Positions 12,310 through 25,399 are shown, counted from the stretch's first letter. The stretch: 57,060 bases of DNA from Pelargonium tetragonum (GCA_036897445.1 JAYMTL010000126.1:1-57060); one strand, 5' to 3'. The notes: generated by a model from the sequence alone, not told the origin. Numbers and translations are program-made.

Positions 12310-14490
12310 GGGGTTTAGGAGTGGAGTGCCGGATATTTTTAGGAAGGTATAGAAATCTGGTTGTGTAGAAACAATTTAAAATACTGCTTATTGGTGATGT
12401 AAAAGAATCCCCAGAGATTCTCCTCTTCATTTAAAATCCAGTACAAGGAGTGCCCCTATATTCTATCGTTAGGCTGAAGTGTCTTTTGCAGTTTGTGCTC
12501 GAAGAGGGAATCCGAGTTTTTGCGGTAGTCGCAAATAAAAATGGATAGGATTCTTAAAGACCCCAGTAAAGGATAAGACAGGGATATCCTGATGAAAAGT
12601 CTTTTAGTTAACTATGAGTAGAACTCCCTTTATCATTGGATTCTTACCGGACTTCATATGATATATTCAGAAAAACTTCACTACTCCAGGACTCTAACTA
12701 CAAACTTAAAGCCCTCATGCAGTAGTATACTTTAGCTATATAATTGTCTTGGTATATGAGGAGTCGTACACACGTCCCCGGCCTGCGCTTCCTGTTATCA
12801 AACCTGAGCCGAATATCCAAGTTTAATTAAAGGGTTGTTGCAACTATAACTCATAAGTTTTTATTATAATTATAATACAAAAAGGGAATTAATAATTACG
12901 ACTACACCCATTTTAAGTTACACAATTAAGAGAAAAGCCGTTCCTTTTATTATTATATGTTATAGCAGTCCTAGATAAATATATAACATAGCTACTAAGA
13001 AAATGCACAGGTTCTGCGCAACTTAAGTAAGACTAAGAAATCTCTTAAGAGGTCTTCCTTGTTTCAGAATTCCTATACATATTTAACTTTCTATCACTTC
13101 GAGTTGGGAGATACACTCTAGTCTAAACCCCTTTTTATTCCCCGAATGCCTTAACCTTCTTATCCTAAGGTATTCCTTACAAATACAAAAAAGTACCTTA
13201 AACATCTAGAAGAGAAGAAACAGGCTAGCCGGACTCCCCTATATCGTAGAAGAAAAAGAGTTTAATAAAAAACCTGGTAATCCTGAGGAGCTCAAGATGC
13301 CCATATAGACTATACACCAAAATCTTACTTGATTTCATTCCTTTTTGCTAAACTTTTCTAAGACCTAAACCTGTTTTCTCTATCTTATAAAAAAGGGCCT
13401 AAAACCTCAATATCAAGAGCTTGTGTTTACTAAAAAAGGAGGCTAAGCTGTAGTAACTCAAGAAGCCCCTATTCCCTTAAACTAAAAAGCCTTTTAAGGG
13501 GTCCTGAGGCTACACCCATCAGTTAATAAACTTGGTGATAACACGGGAAAAATTCCCTTGATAAATAAAAAATGTATAAGATTTCCCAAAAGGGGGGCTC
13601 TCCTTGAGGAGACCCTTTTAGAACTGAAATCTAGTAAATAAATGGTAAATATTGTTATTTAAACGGGTTTACTAGACAAAGTTCCCTAATATACGTTCAT
13701 TAGACAGAGCTTATAAAACTCTTCTAGTATTAGGATAGCCCGAAGTAGGGGTTACACAAATAAGTTAAACAAGGACTCGGGGTATTAAAAGGCAATTATA
13801 ACAAAGGCTTTTAGTCCTATTGGGGAGCAGATTAGGACCCACTCACGAGGATTCTTAGCTATTCATAGAATGTACTTTTTACATAAAAAGGCTTAGGGGA
13901 AGTTGGGAGTGGGCATCGCACGAGGTTCGCACTAAACTCGACTAGGACCAAAGACTTAAATCTTAAAAATGATTTTGGGGAACCTCTTGTCAATCTTGTG
14001 ATAGTAAAATCAGGTCAAGAATGCCTAGAAATTCAATAGTCAATTCGGAGTCAAGTTACTAAGTTCGTTAGAGCAAAGAGGTTCTTTTAAGTAAGTCAAA
14101 TAAGGGCACTTTTTATTGTAGGAATACCGGAGAAAGGTAAACCCCCTTAAGGACTTATTTAATACTACAGCGGAAGTACTAGAAATGCAAGTAATTCTCA
14201 ACTACTTTATGCCTCTACTCTGTACACCTTTCGAGGGGTGCTCATTAAGCGGGAAATTTTTCTTATTAAACCCGTAAGTAAATAAGGCCTTTTTCTTTTA
14301 GGCCTTACACTTAATAAATAAGAGAGAATGCCGGTCAGGTTAAGCCCTCCTTTCTTACATAGTACAAAACTATTATCTTTTTTATTACTACCTACTCTAT
14401 AACTAATAGGATTCTTATAAGTACTATACACAATCTATAATCACTCTCGATGATTAGGTATAGTATATTCCCTTCCTTATTTACAGGAGT
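12310..14490. other. No recognisable gene
   Basis: RIP-worn DNA; a patch at about 12360-12540 keeps more CpA and TpG than average. The 74-codon minus frame at 14207-14431 has no recognised motif. A 14-base word near 14328 (gccggtcaggttaa) recurs with changes near 18660, too short to define a repeat. Confidence 0.35.
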
Positions 14491-14505
14491 AGTAGCTACC
14501 AATAA

Positions 14506-14715
14506 GCTGCAGGGAATAGCCTTAACAACCATAACACTAAGACAGGAGGTATAGCCCATATAAGCAAAACCCCTATAAGCGTATAGCTCTTCTTACTCCC
14601 CCTCAAGCTAACAAAGGAAGTCAGCAAGCCAATAAAAAAAGCAAAGAGCGAGCCAAGAGGTTGGTGGGTGTTATAAAGCATGCATACGTACTCAAGTTAC
14701 TAATACTACGCATTA
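14506..14715 (+). repeat. Basic-tail repeat family, copy 7 (one of the clearest)
   Basis: The plus strand reads A-A-G-N-S then N-T-K-T-G-G-I-A-H, which aligns with A-R-G-N and K-T-G-N-I-A-L of the 29.9-kb copy. A Lys-rich run (K-L-T-K-E-V-S-K, then K-K-A-K) follows downstream. After that comes a short Cys/Gly/Tyr-containing end (about 14668-14700) that resembles the end of the 34.8-kb copy and may be the remains of a zinc knuckle. The opposite strand has an open 61-codon hydrophobic frame over the same DNA, which I take for a shadow. Confidence 0.45.
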
Positions 14716-14819
14716 CCTCCGTTAACACTGCAGTCGGGAGTATAGACGTACTCGCTATATCTTAACTAAGTTCCCGTCCTCTATAACGAAACGATAAAAG
14801 CATAGAACAAGGAGGTATT

Positions 14820-14955
14820 ATCCTTAATTAAACTATCTATTCCAAAACTATTAAATAAGTAACTAATAGATTAAAATATAATACATATAATACTCTATAT
14901 AAATAATTAGACTACTATTTATTATTTATATTACTAAAACTAGAATATGGTTATA
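14820..14955. repeat. TA-rich low-complexity tract
   Basis: Almost only A, T and scattered C over some 135 bases with many TAATA and CTATA words. RIP acting on CAA/CAG-rich DNA would produce such a tract, but simple-sequence DNA is equally possible. Confidence 0.5.
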
Positions 14956-14959
14956 CTAA

Positions 14960-16430
14960 CCTAAGGACCTACTAGTACCTTTTTTAATTTTAACGGGAGT
15001 ATCTCTCCTCCTTTAAATGATAAGAACAAAGAGCAGGTAATGCAATTAACAACTGTAATAGAAAAACCCTAAGGAAAGTACATTAAACATTAAGGGAGTC
15101 TTCTGTTTCTAGTCTGTAAGGTAGCTCCATTCTGAGTTTTCTAATAAAGTAAAACGTAAATCCAAAAGCCCTGTATATATACTATTTTGCTTGGCCGAGG
15201 TAGAGTTTTTAACTGATTAGGGAAACAGCGGGATTTTTCCTATATTTTGAGTTTAGGTTTTAGGGATACAAGCCGTTTTTAAAATTAAAGTGGGTTAAAT
15301 TTAGATTCTTTATAATAAGAAAGATGTTAGGGAATATAATTAAGCTAAAGTAATATTTATTTTGGTAAAAAGATAAGCCTGGTGCTTCCTCTTGTTAATG
15401 GGCCCCTGATTTTTCTAGTTAACTACCGAAATAGATCTAAGGGATTTAATGTCTTTTTAGTGATACAGAAAAGAGTTTTGAATAAGGTATTAATATTTAA
15501 AGGAGAGCTATGGCTGTCCCGAAGAGTAAGACTTTTTCATGTAGGTATTAAGAGTCGGGAGATCAAGAACTAAGTAAGTTGCTCTCATATTCCTCTGTTT
15601 CCCAGGTTTCCGTTTTCAGGTTTAAGAGGGCTCTTAAAAAGTCAAAGAAATCCAGTAAGAAATATACTAGAAATACCGGGAATCCCTTTTACAATAGGTA
15701 GGGTTTTCTTCTCTTTTTGCTAATCCAGTTTTTAAGTAAGAAGGAAGTTATAGGTAAGAAAACTCTGAAGACTTAGGAACAGAGTCCAGGTTTAATTCTT
15801 AAGAAAAGTCTTAAGATTAAGAAAGCTGGGCTTAGCCTTATACAGCACAAGGTTTCGTAGCAATAGAGTCAGCAAAGGAGGGTTCTTTTTGTAGAATATG
15901 AGTCTTTACACTATAGAGGATAAAACTCCAAACAAAACCCTTATATGGGTATCTCGTGGGCAGGAATTCGCTTAAGTAGAACAGGTATTCTTACCACAGG
16001 GTATAGGCTCCTTTATAAAAGTTTCTTCTATAATTAGACAGAAAAAGAAAAGCAAAGCTTAGGAAGGGCTATATATAATATTGCTGTAGTAAGACCTTTT
16101 TAGAGCACTATTTCAAGGCATCCGGCGTATCTTTCTCTTTTTTTTTTGAAATTTTTCGTAGGTTTTAAGCTAGTATAACCTTCGATATATGTACTAGCTT
16201 TTTTATTAAAAGGGCTTTCCCTAACTTTTAGGCAAGGATATAAAATGAATTCCTTATATGTACTAGACAGATATAGCTTCAGCCCTGCCTTTCACTTAGG
16301 TATAAAAATTCAATTTAAATGAGGCTTAGCCCATTAAGTAGCACACCGGCCCGTGTTCGAGTTGTTGTAAAAGTCTAAAGGGGCAGTACTATAGGATTTT
16401 AGGACTCCCTTACAAAAAAGCTCACAAAGG
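14960..16430. other. No recognisable gene
   Basis: RIP-worn sequence. The 63-codon frame at 15382-15573 (+) is short and unrecognised and is not called. A run of ten T lies at 16139-16148. Confidence 0.4.
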
Positions 16431-16471
16431 TTTAGCTGTTAAAGGAAATTCTTATTAATAGGCATATCATT

Positions 16472-16669
16472 TTGGATTTGAATGCCTTATTAAAGGGTGA
16501 AAGTAACCCCTGGGTCTTGTTTTTAACAAAGCTCAACCTTACTTACCACGTCAAAATCCTGATTTTAAACCAACAATCTCTCAGACAAGCAGGGGGTTTC
16601 CTGTTAGCTGTATCTAAGCAAAAAGATAACAGAGGCCTTAAATTTTTATTTACTAAAATCCTAACCTAA
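16472..16669 (+). pseudogene. Short open frame in a less-mutated patch, unknown
   Basis: A 65-codon frame opening with TTG encodes a peptide with mixed residues, including six Gln and single His and Trp residues. These are codons (CAA, CAG, CAC, TGG) that RIP would normally have destroyed. The surrounding lines at 16441 and 16561 have CpA+TpG above ApC+GpT, unlike the neighbours. There is no signal peptide, membrane segment or known motif. It may be an exon or piece of a gene or transposon that escaped mutation. Caution: any long open frame in this window will tend to lie in less-mutated DNA. Confidence 0.2.
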
Positions 16670-18730
16670 GGCTGGGGTATACTCTTAAAGTCACAAGCTT
16701 TAAATTTCAATTTGACCCTTTTTTTTATCAAGGTAATCAAAAGCCTGGGGATGTTTTATATATTAAGAGCTTTTTTATGTCACAACAGGGTAAGTTTTCA
16801 CTTCGGGATCCTGCTTACCTAAAAGGTCTAAATTCTTTTGTTGAATTCAGTATCCTATCCTTTATTTTGCTTCCGAAGGAGTCCTTTGCGCCCCTTTTTT
16901 ATAGGGCATAGGTCAGACCTTTTTTAGTGAGTGCTTTTTATAAGAGTTTCGGTTAAGGCAAAAGTCAATTTGTCTAAACTATACTATAAGTTTTTTTATT
17001 GTATATGTGAGACTCACACTCCCTTCAATTCTAAGACTTCAGGATTGGTTTTTGCTCTTTTACTAGTCTCAAAGTGATTTTCTTACTAAGCCTTGCTGTT
17101 TTAGAACAGACTCCTTTTTGAAATTACTACTCTTTAGAAACGGGGTCCCTTTAAAAGCAACTATAAATCAGGTTTACCGAGGCTACTTCATAGTGTATGA
17201 TGGCAGGCCCCTTCCTAGAATGAAAATTTTCTACTTTCTAGGATGCTGGAGATAAAAACCCGTTAGGAAATTGCAAATAGGGTACAAAAAGAGTGTCCTG
17301 GTTAAGATAAAATGGTGAGTCTTCTCTTGCTCAGTGCTTCTTGTGTTGAGTTTACTTATCCGGGAGCGTTTGGCCCTAACTTATGGAATTTTCAGACTAC
17401 AATGGGTTTGTGTTGTTTATCGGACTCTTAGGCTAATCAGATTTTAAAGAAATTTTGATCGCTGGGTTTAGTTATAGTAAGTTTATTATCCTTATAGCTT
17501 TTTCCAGATAGGTTTGACCTGAGCAAGTTGTGTTCTGTGAACCTAACTTTCTTTTTTCTAAGTTATCTATTAACAAGTTAAGTATTAAGTAAACAGTACG
17601 CTTTGAACCAAGGGTTCTCATTAGGTTGCAATTTTGCTTTATCTAAAAGGAAATGAATAATTAAGACTTGCACTTTTGTAAGGGAATCCCAATCAATCCC
17701 TTTACTAAATTATACTAAACGACATTTTTTGATTCTCTATCGTTTTAAATTTCGTTTACCCCAGGACTATAAAAGGAAATTGCGCCTTTAAAGAAAACCT
17801 TTTGCGGGATCTTTTTTTTACTACGAAGACGCTAAGCTTCATTTACTTAAAATTATAGCTGGGGCTTTCCGCCGGGAGCACCTCTTAAAAAATTTCTCGT
17901 GTGATTTATCAATTTTCTAAGCTATTATTAGATTTATATCTTTTATTCTGATTTCCTGAGCGGAGTTCGTATAGAATTTTAAGCAACAGATTTAGCTATA
18001 ATTAATTTAAAGGTTGTGACTTTTTTAGTTTAACTGTCTTCTGCTAGTGTTAGTTTTCAGAAAGTTTACAGGCCCGCCTCCCGCTTCCTCTAAAAATAAA
18101 AGCTTATTGTGTGTAAATATATAAACGAGATTCTGCTTTGTTTAACAGTAAAGTATCCGGCTTCTTCTCTACTCTAATGAATTACAAGGTTCATTTTTAT
18201 TCTATTGGGGTGGGAAGAGCTGCCACTTACATTAAAGTGAAATTTGCTTCTATCCAACATATGTGGAATACCCCGGGAAACTAAAAGGACCACAAAGACA
18301 CAGTTTGCTTAGTATCTAGCTTCAGCACATACCAAAAATTATTCTATCACTAAAAAGAATGCCGCGGAGTCTCTTCTATTAGATTGGAAAACCAATGAAA
18401 TCAAAATCAATTTATACTCAGGCTTTTTCTTTAGACACATAGTAAAATCACTTCGCAATAACTTTTTAGTAAAGAATTTCCCTAAAGACTAACAAAAAGT
18501 AGGATTAAAGCAAAAACTTTCTTAGTTCATAAATGCCATTTTTCGTCCGTTTAGGTGCCTTGTAAGGTTTCCCCCCATTTGACCTACGTCTCGCTTTACT
18601 ATAGAATTCTTGAGTTGCTTTACTCTAAGAGAAAAATGAAGAATCAAAAAGGAAAGAATACCGGTCAGGCTAAGGCCTACCGCTGACACTCAAGTAGGAA
18701 GGGAAGGCCTATACCTTACTATCTTATTCC
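16670..18730. other. No recognisable gene
   Basis: Mixed RIP strength; lines near 17161 and 17401 keep near-normal CpA/TpG. No open frame over 60 codons and no motif I can name. Confidence 0.35.
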
Positions 18731-18734
18731 CTTT

Positions 18735-18885
18735 AAGCATTCAATACCTTAAGCAATCTAATACAATACCTATTATAACCCATATACTACTATAATAAAC
18801 CTCTTCCTATTATAAGTAACTAAGACTATATATTACACATATATAACTACAAATACAATACTATAAAATAAGAGTAATACCCAGT
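18735..18885. repeat. TA-rich low-complexity tract
   Basis: About 150 bases dominated by CTATTATAA-like words with almost no G. It sits upstream of a basic-tail fragment at 19.15 kb on the same strand, the arrangement seen at other copies, though with 250 bases between. Confidence 0.45.
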
Positions 18886-19089
18886 AAGGAGACTTTCTAT
18901 TGACAAAAGAAGATCGCTCCCTGCTCTCGAAAAAGAGTACTAAGATGCGCTGTAAAAATACCAAAAGGAGAAGGATAAACCAACTGACTTCCACTTGATA
19001 CTGTCATTTCTAAGGTGGGGTATTACCTTTTAAAGAAAGTAGTATCCAGGATACAATTAAAGTAAATAACAATTCATTAGAACCTATTA

Positions 19090-19150
19090 CCCACGGAATA
19101 CAAATACCCCCTTACACTATAATATAAAATATAAACGGAATATATAATAA
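19090..19150 (+). repeat. TA-rich tract preceding a basic-tail copy
   Basis: A plus-strand TA-rich run immediately before the Lys-rich copy at 19150. Similar runs precede the copies at 12.2 and 25.5 kb (their N-terminal side). Inference: this may be a former Gln-rich coding stretch whose CAA/CAG codons became TAA/TAG. Confidence 0.35.
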
Positions 19151-19270
19151 ACTAATACTAAAGATAAAGAAGCAACAAGTAAATCTAAGTCAACAAAGCC
19201 CGCTAAGCCGAGTAGGTAAAAAAAATCAGGTAGGTCAAGAAGAAGTAAACAGGGACAGTAGTGCAAATAA
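19150..19270 (+). repeat. Basic-tail repeat family, copy 8
   Basis: The plus strand reads a Lys/Ser-rich stretch, S-K-S-K-S-T-K-P-A-K-P-S-R, then K-K-S-G-R-S-R-R-S-K. The composition and the S-T-K-P word fit the family, but the G-I-A-L core is not visible. Confidence 0.3.
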
Positions 19271-19279
19271 ATACTCATA

Positions 19280-21290
19280 AACCTAATTTTGAGATATTGT
19301 TAAGATAAAGTTTTTGGAGAAAGTTAAAGGGTTAAAAGGAGACTTCTGGGGTGAAAAGAGCAACTACATTTCTATTTAATGATAACTCTTGGTACTAATC
19401 AGTATAATATAAATCTAGGTTTTCTTTGAAAAGGATATCTCAAAAAAGGACCCAATATCTACTACAACTCCCGTTTTGAATAGGGAACTCTCTCTCTAAC
19501 TCTTCTGTTTGGGACTTTTTTCTACTGGACCGCGGCCAAATCCACACCGATTCAAAAAAAGATAGCTACAAATAAACCCTGACTTGTGGAATTGTATACC
19601 GTTCTAGATTGAAAAGGATTTCGTTTAGTCTAATAATCCATATGACTTTTGTAAACACCGGTTTCTCTTGATCCTGTAGAATGGCTCTATTTTATGCTTT
19701 CAATTACACTGTATATGTATATAATAATTTTTTTGATTTATTTCAATCTGGACCGGACATTAGGAGAAGTACTTTACCAGTAAGCTGTCCTAAAAAAGAG
19801 GTTTCCTTTTAGTTTAGTAAGGTGTATTTTTCTTGCCCTATGTGCTTATCATTTAAAGAGGTAAACCGGATACAAACCTTAATAGATATTTGGTAAATCC
19901 TTGTTACGACTGCAAGCATCCGTAGGAAGGTTGATGTAAAGAAAAAAGTTTTAGATAGAACAGGGATACATTATAATCAAAAGCCACTACTTATCGGCTT
20001 GCTTACTTCCCAAGAAAATACCTGCTTTCTGATTGTAGCTTTCTTTAAGGGAAACCCCTCCCAAGTAACAGGACCCTAAGTGACCCTCCGCCAAAAGAAC
20101 TGGACTTTCAATCTATAAGAAACTAAGAAATTCCTAAAAAATTACCAAGCCCTAAAAGTCGAAGAGCTTAACAACCACCTCTAGTAAATTTCTTAAGTTT
20201 AGAAAGCTTTTAAAAGGGCCTAAGACCCCTGGATACTTTACTTTAACCATTCTTATTTATACGCAGGCACTCTATATTACCATTTTCGGATTAGAAGCAA
20301 ACGAATATAGTTTAGACTTTTCTTACTTATACTGGAATTAAGGCTTAGTTAAATTTTCCCTAATTACTAATAGAGTCTTTGTAGATAGTCTAAATGGCTA
20401 TGGATGCTTAAATAAGAGTTCTGTATTAGATAGTTTAAGGGACACTTTTCCTCTATCTTTTGTTTTTATTGTTATAAGAGGATAAGACCCTTGGGAATTC
20501 CAGGTAAGTCCCTTTTTCCTGACTGTAGCGAAGCGGAGAAAAGGTAACTACTCATGATAGTCTTTGATAGTACATACCTACTTATAGACACAAGGGCTCT
20601 ATTTCTTTCTTTTCTTAACTTGACTTAATGCCTGGACTCCCAACCTTTTTCTAAAACTTCTTAATAAGACTGACCCCGAAAAGGAACTCCTTATACTAAA
20701 ACCCCAATTTACTTGCATAACTTTTTTCAGAGCTAGGCCTATATAATTGTCTTGATAGCTTTCTTATGACTATGACCGGGACTCCTTCTTGACTGACTTG
20801 CTTATTTGTTTGTTACCTCTCTTTAGACCTAAAACGGCTTATGGTAAATAAATAGGAGTTATATCACTTATTAGTTAGTATACTCCTAATCACATCACTA
20901 AGTCTCAAAAGGGGTATACAAAAAGTCGATAGTTATATAAGTGTATGCATCAGAATAATTTATACAACGAAATTTTTTAAGAAAAACTTATATTCAAAAA
21001 GGAGATCTATAAGATATTCCAATTCCAACATATAGAACAACTTTAGCTTTTTCTGGACTAAAGCATTATAGTACAACCAAATCACTTAGTACTTAAGAAC
21101 ACCATAACGAGGCCTTTTTGAATTGGTATGCAAAGGTTCAAAGCGCGCCTCCATGTTAAATGAATCACTCAAACAAGGTTTTTAATCGTTACAAACTGCA
21201 TTTCTACTCGTTTGTTACGGATATTGAGAGTATAAGGTTTGTACAGCCAGGGCAAGCCTAGCTTTTCATACTAAGACTTTCTTTAGTTTT
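19280..21290. other. No secure gene
   Basis: RIP-worn DNA. A short plus-strand run at about 20556-20620 translates to L-L-I-D-T with following small and hydrophobic residues, reminiscent of a retropepsin active site, but nothing around it supports an element, so it is not called. Confidence 0.3.
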
Positions 21291-21299
21291 TGTGTTAAT

Positions 21300-21395
21300 G
21301 ACTTACTTGACTTCTTGTTTGTTATGAGTTAAGAGCTATACCTATCTCGTTGTTGTTGGTATGGTTCCCTCTAGCTAGTGGAGCTGTTGTACCCC
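21300..21395 (-). repeat. Basic-tail repeat family, copy 9
   Basis: The minus strand contains A-R-G-N then N-E-I-G-I-A-L-N-S, then Q-T-R-S-Q. These align in order with A-R-G-N, N-I-A-L-N and the Gln/Ser-rich part of the 29.9-kb copy. It lies just left of the less-mutated island that starts near 21.65 kb. Confidence 0.43.
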
Positions 21396-21649
21396 GCTTA
21401 TAGTAAGTTTTGTAAGGTATTTTATGACTATTTTTAGTAGTTATTATAAAGAATGTCTGAAACTAAAAATTACAGGGTACCTAAACCGCAGATAAATAGC
21501 ACGTAGATAGTAACTTCAGCATTATTTGATTTTATTTGTATTCCTTTTTCTTAGCCTTTTAATGTATTTAATTATAGTAAGGAGTCGAAGGAAGGAGAAT
21601 TAACACAATTCTTTATAACCAACTCTGTAAGACAGTAACTCACTCTTTA

Positions 21650-23700
21650 GTTTGGTAAAGCAAATGAAATTCTTGTCTTTGGAGCTAATGTTAAAGAATT
21701 AGGAAGAGGTAAGCTAGCAAGGAGGATTCACTGACTTCAGTTTTAGGTTGTTTGTTAGCTATTCTCAACCAGTAAACGGTTTCAAGTAAGTTCCTTCAGC
21801 TAGAGTCCCTTAATTTTCCATTGGTAAAGTTGGATCTTTGCTATGACAGGAAAAGAAATTATATGACCTCTAAATTGTCTCTTCCACAGTTAAGGTTCTC
21901 TAAAAATGAAGGTTTTGTTTGTATATCTCGGTTCTTTTCCGTGAGTTTTAATGCATAAAAGCTACTATTTTTAGAACTTTCTAGAGCTTTTTCCCTTGTA
22001 TTTGAGAAGGATTTTCCTCAGATAGATAATTGTTGCTATGAATTAAGTAGAGAAAAAAGAGAAGAGATTCTAAAGCATATTGGATTCTTAAATTTTATCT
22101 TGTATTCTAACCAAATTTTAATAAAAACAATAAGGGTTTACTTCTTATGAGGTGATGGTATCGCACGGGTGGTTCAGTATTGCTTTACTTCTGTAAACTT
22201 ATTGAAAAACCTATGAATTTCGTTTTATTCACTGTACCAATTCAGATGAATTTTCTTTTTTCTAATGGGATAAGCTATAATTCATGAGGAGCAAATTTGT
22301 CCACATCCGTATTTTACTTGTTGAGCTAACAATTCTGAATTTCCTAACCCTGGAAATTTATGCACTTTTCTTGCCAGCTTCTTCCGAGATGAAAACCGAA
22401 ATTGAATTCGCTTGGTAAGCCGGTCACTTTACTTTGTGAGAGTAGATACTTGATTGAAGTATATTCCTTAGGAGAAACTAAGAACCTCTAAATAGTATTC
22501 ATGTCTTTGTGAGATTCTTTACTAGAAATCAGAGTCTTAATGGAAAGGAAATGTTGCTGCTAAACTATAAGGAGGAGATTCCGTTCTTTTGAGATTCCTA
22601 ACTAGAGAGAGATAAAGTCTTCCTTCATTTCTTTGTGTAATGTCGAGCTTGTTGTTCTTGGAATTCTAATGGGATTCTTTTATCCTGGAATTTCTTATAG
22701 AATTTCTTAGTCTTTCGGTAAAGTAAGGAGTCTATTAATCATGATCATGGTTGGGAAGCACTATCTGTATAGCTGGTCTAGCAGAATAACATAAACGGAG
22801 TTCTTAAGATTCCTATTCTTTTTTATAGATAGTTTAGGGTTTAGGAGTACGGATTCCTTTGTTGTAGCTAAAACAAGTTAGCAGGTAAAGATGTTTATTT
22901 AAGATAATGAATTCCAGGTATTGGGAGTTCTAATGGAGGACTCCGCACCTTATCTTATAGCTTAGCTGGCAAAGAATTGTTCTAAAGTGACATTGCTGGT
23001 AAAGGATTCAAGATAATGTATTTCGTTTCCGAGATGGAATAGATATAGATAGCAAGCGAATAAGTTGTATTAGTATCCGAGTTCTTCCTTATTAAAGATA
23101 GAGACATGAGTAAATACATGAGTACGTTAGATATCTCAGAGTCTTCCTTAGGAGAGAGCTTTTCCGATCTACCTGGCCGGCAATTGAAGGACTTATTTCC
23201 AGTTAGTTTGACAGTTAAGTAATAAATAGATTCTATTGTGAGTACAAAATCCTAGGAAAGATAGTTTAGGAACTCTATTAGTGGAGAAAACACCTTCCTC
23301 TCAAGTAAAAACCACGCCAACTGTTAAAGGGAAAGCCTGTGCAGCTAAACATATGTCATTGCTGTAACTTCTTAATTACATTACCTTGTCCATTTGACAC
23401 AATTCTACTTTATATGTGTAAGGAATCAGATTCATGTCTAATTATAATTATAATGGGAATGGTATAAAGGAATACAGTACCAACTACATCCTACAAACCC
23501 AACCGAACAATCCCACTTCTTACACTTTGGAAGTCAGCTCTTTCAGTTGTTTGCAGCTTATGAAAAACCAGGCTGTATTGCAGGCTTTTAGGATAACATA
23601 TTCAGATTCAGGGTTTTGTTAAGGCCAAGCTATGCAGCTATTGCTTCTAAGAAAGGAGTTCCTCTGTTAAGGAGTCAAATTAGAATATGGGAACATTCCG
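21650..23700. other. Island with little RIP signature
   Basis: Most lines between 21661 and 23641 have CpA+TpG equal to or above ApC+GpT. Examples by hand: 8 against 4 at 22261, 8 against 3 at 22321, 9 against 6 at 22741, 8 against 3 at 23581. TpA is often below ApT. A few lines inside (22441, 22561, 22681) still look mutated. Base composition is otherwise similar. I see no long frame in it except 23434-23622. Inference: a unique or younger insertion, or a host remnant, that was not a RIP target. Confidence 0.55.
23434..23622 (+). pseudogene. Short ATG-started open frame in the less-mutated island, unknown
   Basis: A true ATG opens 62 codons rich in Asn, Tyr, Ser, Thr and Gln, with several CAA/CAG codons that RIP would have removed. 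The N-terminus is N-Y-N-Y-N-G-N. There is no signal peptide or membrane segment, and two Cys lie in the second half and at the end. It lies at the right part of the 21.65-23.7 kb island. It could be a first exon, a fragment, or chance; I recognise no family. Confidence 0.22.
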
Positions 23701-25390
23701 ATAAATGTCTTTTTTGTGTTCTAATTCTAATGTATTAGCTTTTTTTTCTAGTATTAGTTTAGATAAAAAAATGTTTTCGGTAGGATACGCATAAATAAAA
23801 AAAGAAGATTAAAAACTTCCTTATTGTTCTGAACAGAGGAGGAAAAGTCGTAGATTCAATAGTAGCAAGTTTTCCAACCAAGATTTTGCTTTTTATAATT
23901 TCTTGTTTGAATTTTGCCTTATATAGTGCAGGGATTTAAGAAGGTCTCTGAAAAAGATTCTATCCAGTCTAATACTTAAGAAGCTAGCTGGCCCATATCA
24001 AAAGGAGTCCTCTTGGTTTTTTGAAACAACGCGGGTAAAAGGACCCTATTAAAAATCAGTCTTTTTAGAAAGAGATGCTGTTTAATCTAAGGAGAAGGGC
24101 TGGGTACTTACTCGACACTTTTAACAAACTTTTTATTATCCTCTGTTAAGTATAAGTAGTTGAATCTATCTTATATTATTCTTTGAAAAAAGAACTCAAG
24201 TTAAATATGCATTTTTAGTATAGGCCTTGTAAAAGCACACTTGTGCGTAACTATATAAAAAGAGCTCCAGGATATCGAGGGTGAATCTTACTAAAATATT
24301 ATTAGATACGAAACAACATTTGAATAAAACTTCCCTTTTTGGCAGCACTCTTTAAGTTAAGTACATACATAAAAAGATAAAAAACTTAGGACTCCTTTAT
24401 AACTCTAACTAACCCGAATAATAATGTATTCACACAAGCTTGACTTGCTTACAGAACCCTAAAATAAAAAGAGTATCAACTCAAACAGAATATGATTTGC
24501 ATCTTGTAGAAACCCTTACAATGAAAATAGACTTATAAAGGTTTCACACTTCTGAACCTAACAATTATTCAGCACTAAACTTACTAACAATCCAGGCTCT
24601 CTGTCTCCAAAGGAAGTGGTTATCCTTCCTTCCCTTTAAGAAAATTGTATTCCGCTCTATAAAAAGTTTAATGATTCCAAATAAGAGAAGCGCTAGCCAA
24701 CTTGAATGAATTATAGCTCTTTCTAAAGTGAGACATTCTTGAAAATAGAAAAAACTAGAGATTAGTACAAATTCGTAATATTACTCTATTTGTTTAGCTT
24801 CTTTAAAACTGACAGAAAGAAAGCTTCCTATATATAAGGTTGACGACCAAAACCTATAATTCACAGGAAAGTTCTCCCCCTAGTATAGTCAAAATCCCAG
24901 AGTAAGTTAAGCTTTTAGAAAACGGAATGTTTAAAGAAAATGGATCTAGATTCACAGGAACAATTCCTAAGTTACTATCCAATCTTTACTAGTTTAGAGG
25001 CCTAGTGGTTGTTACATTCGAAGCTTATTCTATATTTACTATATTATTGTAAATACCTCTAAAAGCAAAAGAATTTGATAGCTTTCTAAATAGCCGCCTG
25101 TCTGGGCGCCACCTGAAACATAGGGTCTAACTTCCAAAAAAGTGACTGAGAGGAGTAAGTACTTTATTCGTTTATATACGACCTTCTTAAGAAATTTAGG
25201 ATAGCTCTTTACTTTAGTCTTAGTTTTAAGGAGATTTCCCTTTTTATAGATTATAGTTAATATGCTTTAGGGTATAGTTAGTAATAGAGTACAAGTACAG
25301 TTTAAGGAATATTCCTCATTGACTTATTTGTTACTGCTAAAGGAGGATTGAAACCTTAGTAGTCGAAGGGAATTTGGTGTGCCTGACTGT
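23700..25390. other. No recognisable gene; another partly spared patch
   Basis: RIP-worn with a less-mutated patch at about 24480-24700 (line 24481 has 8 CpA+TpG against 5 ApC+GpT; line 24661 has 5 against 2). No open frame over 60 codons. Confidence 0.35.
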
Positions 25391-25399
25391 ATCATAGCT

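Noticed and set aside
20556-20620. Peptide L-L-I-D-T followed by small and hydrophobic residues, like a retropepsin active site of an LTR element
   Set aside because: A single short motif with no reverse transcriptase, integrase or terminal repeats recognised around it; chance is likely.
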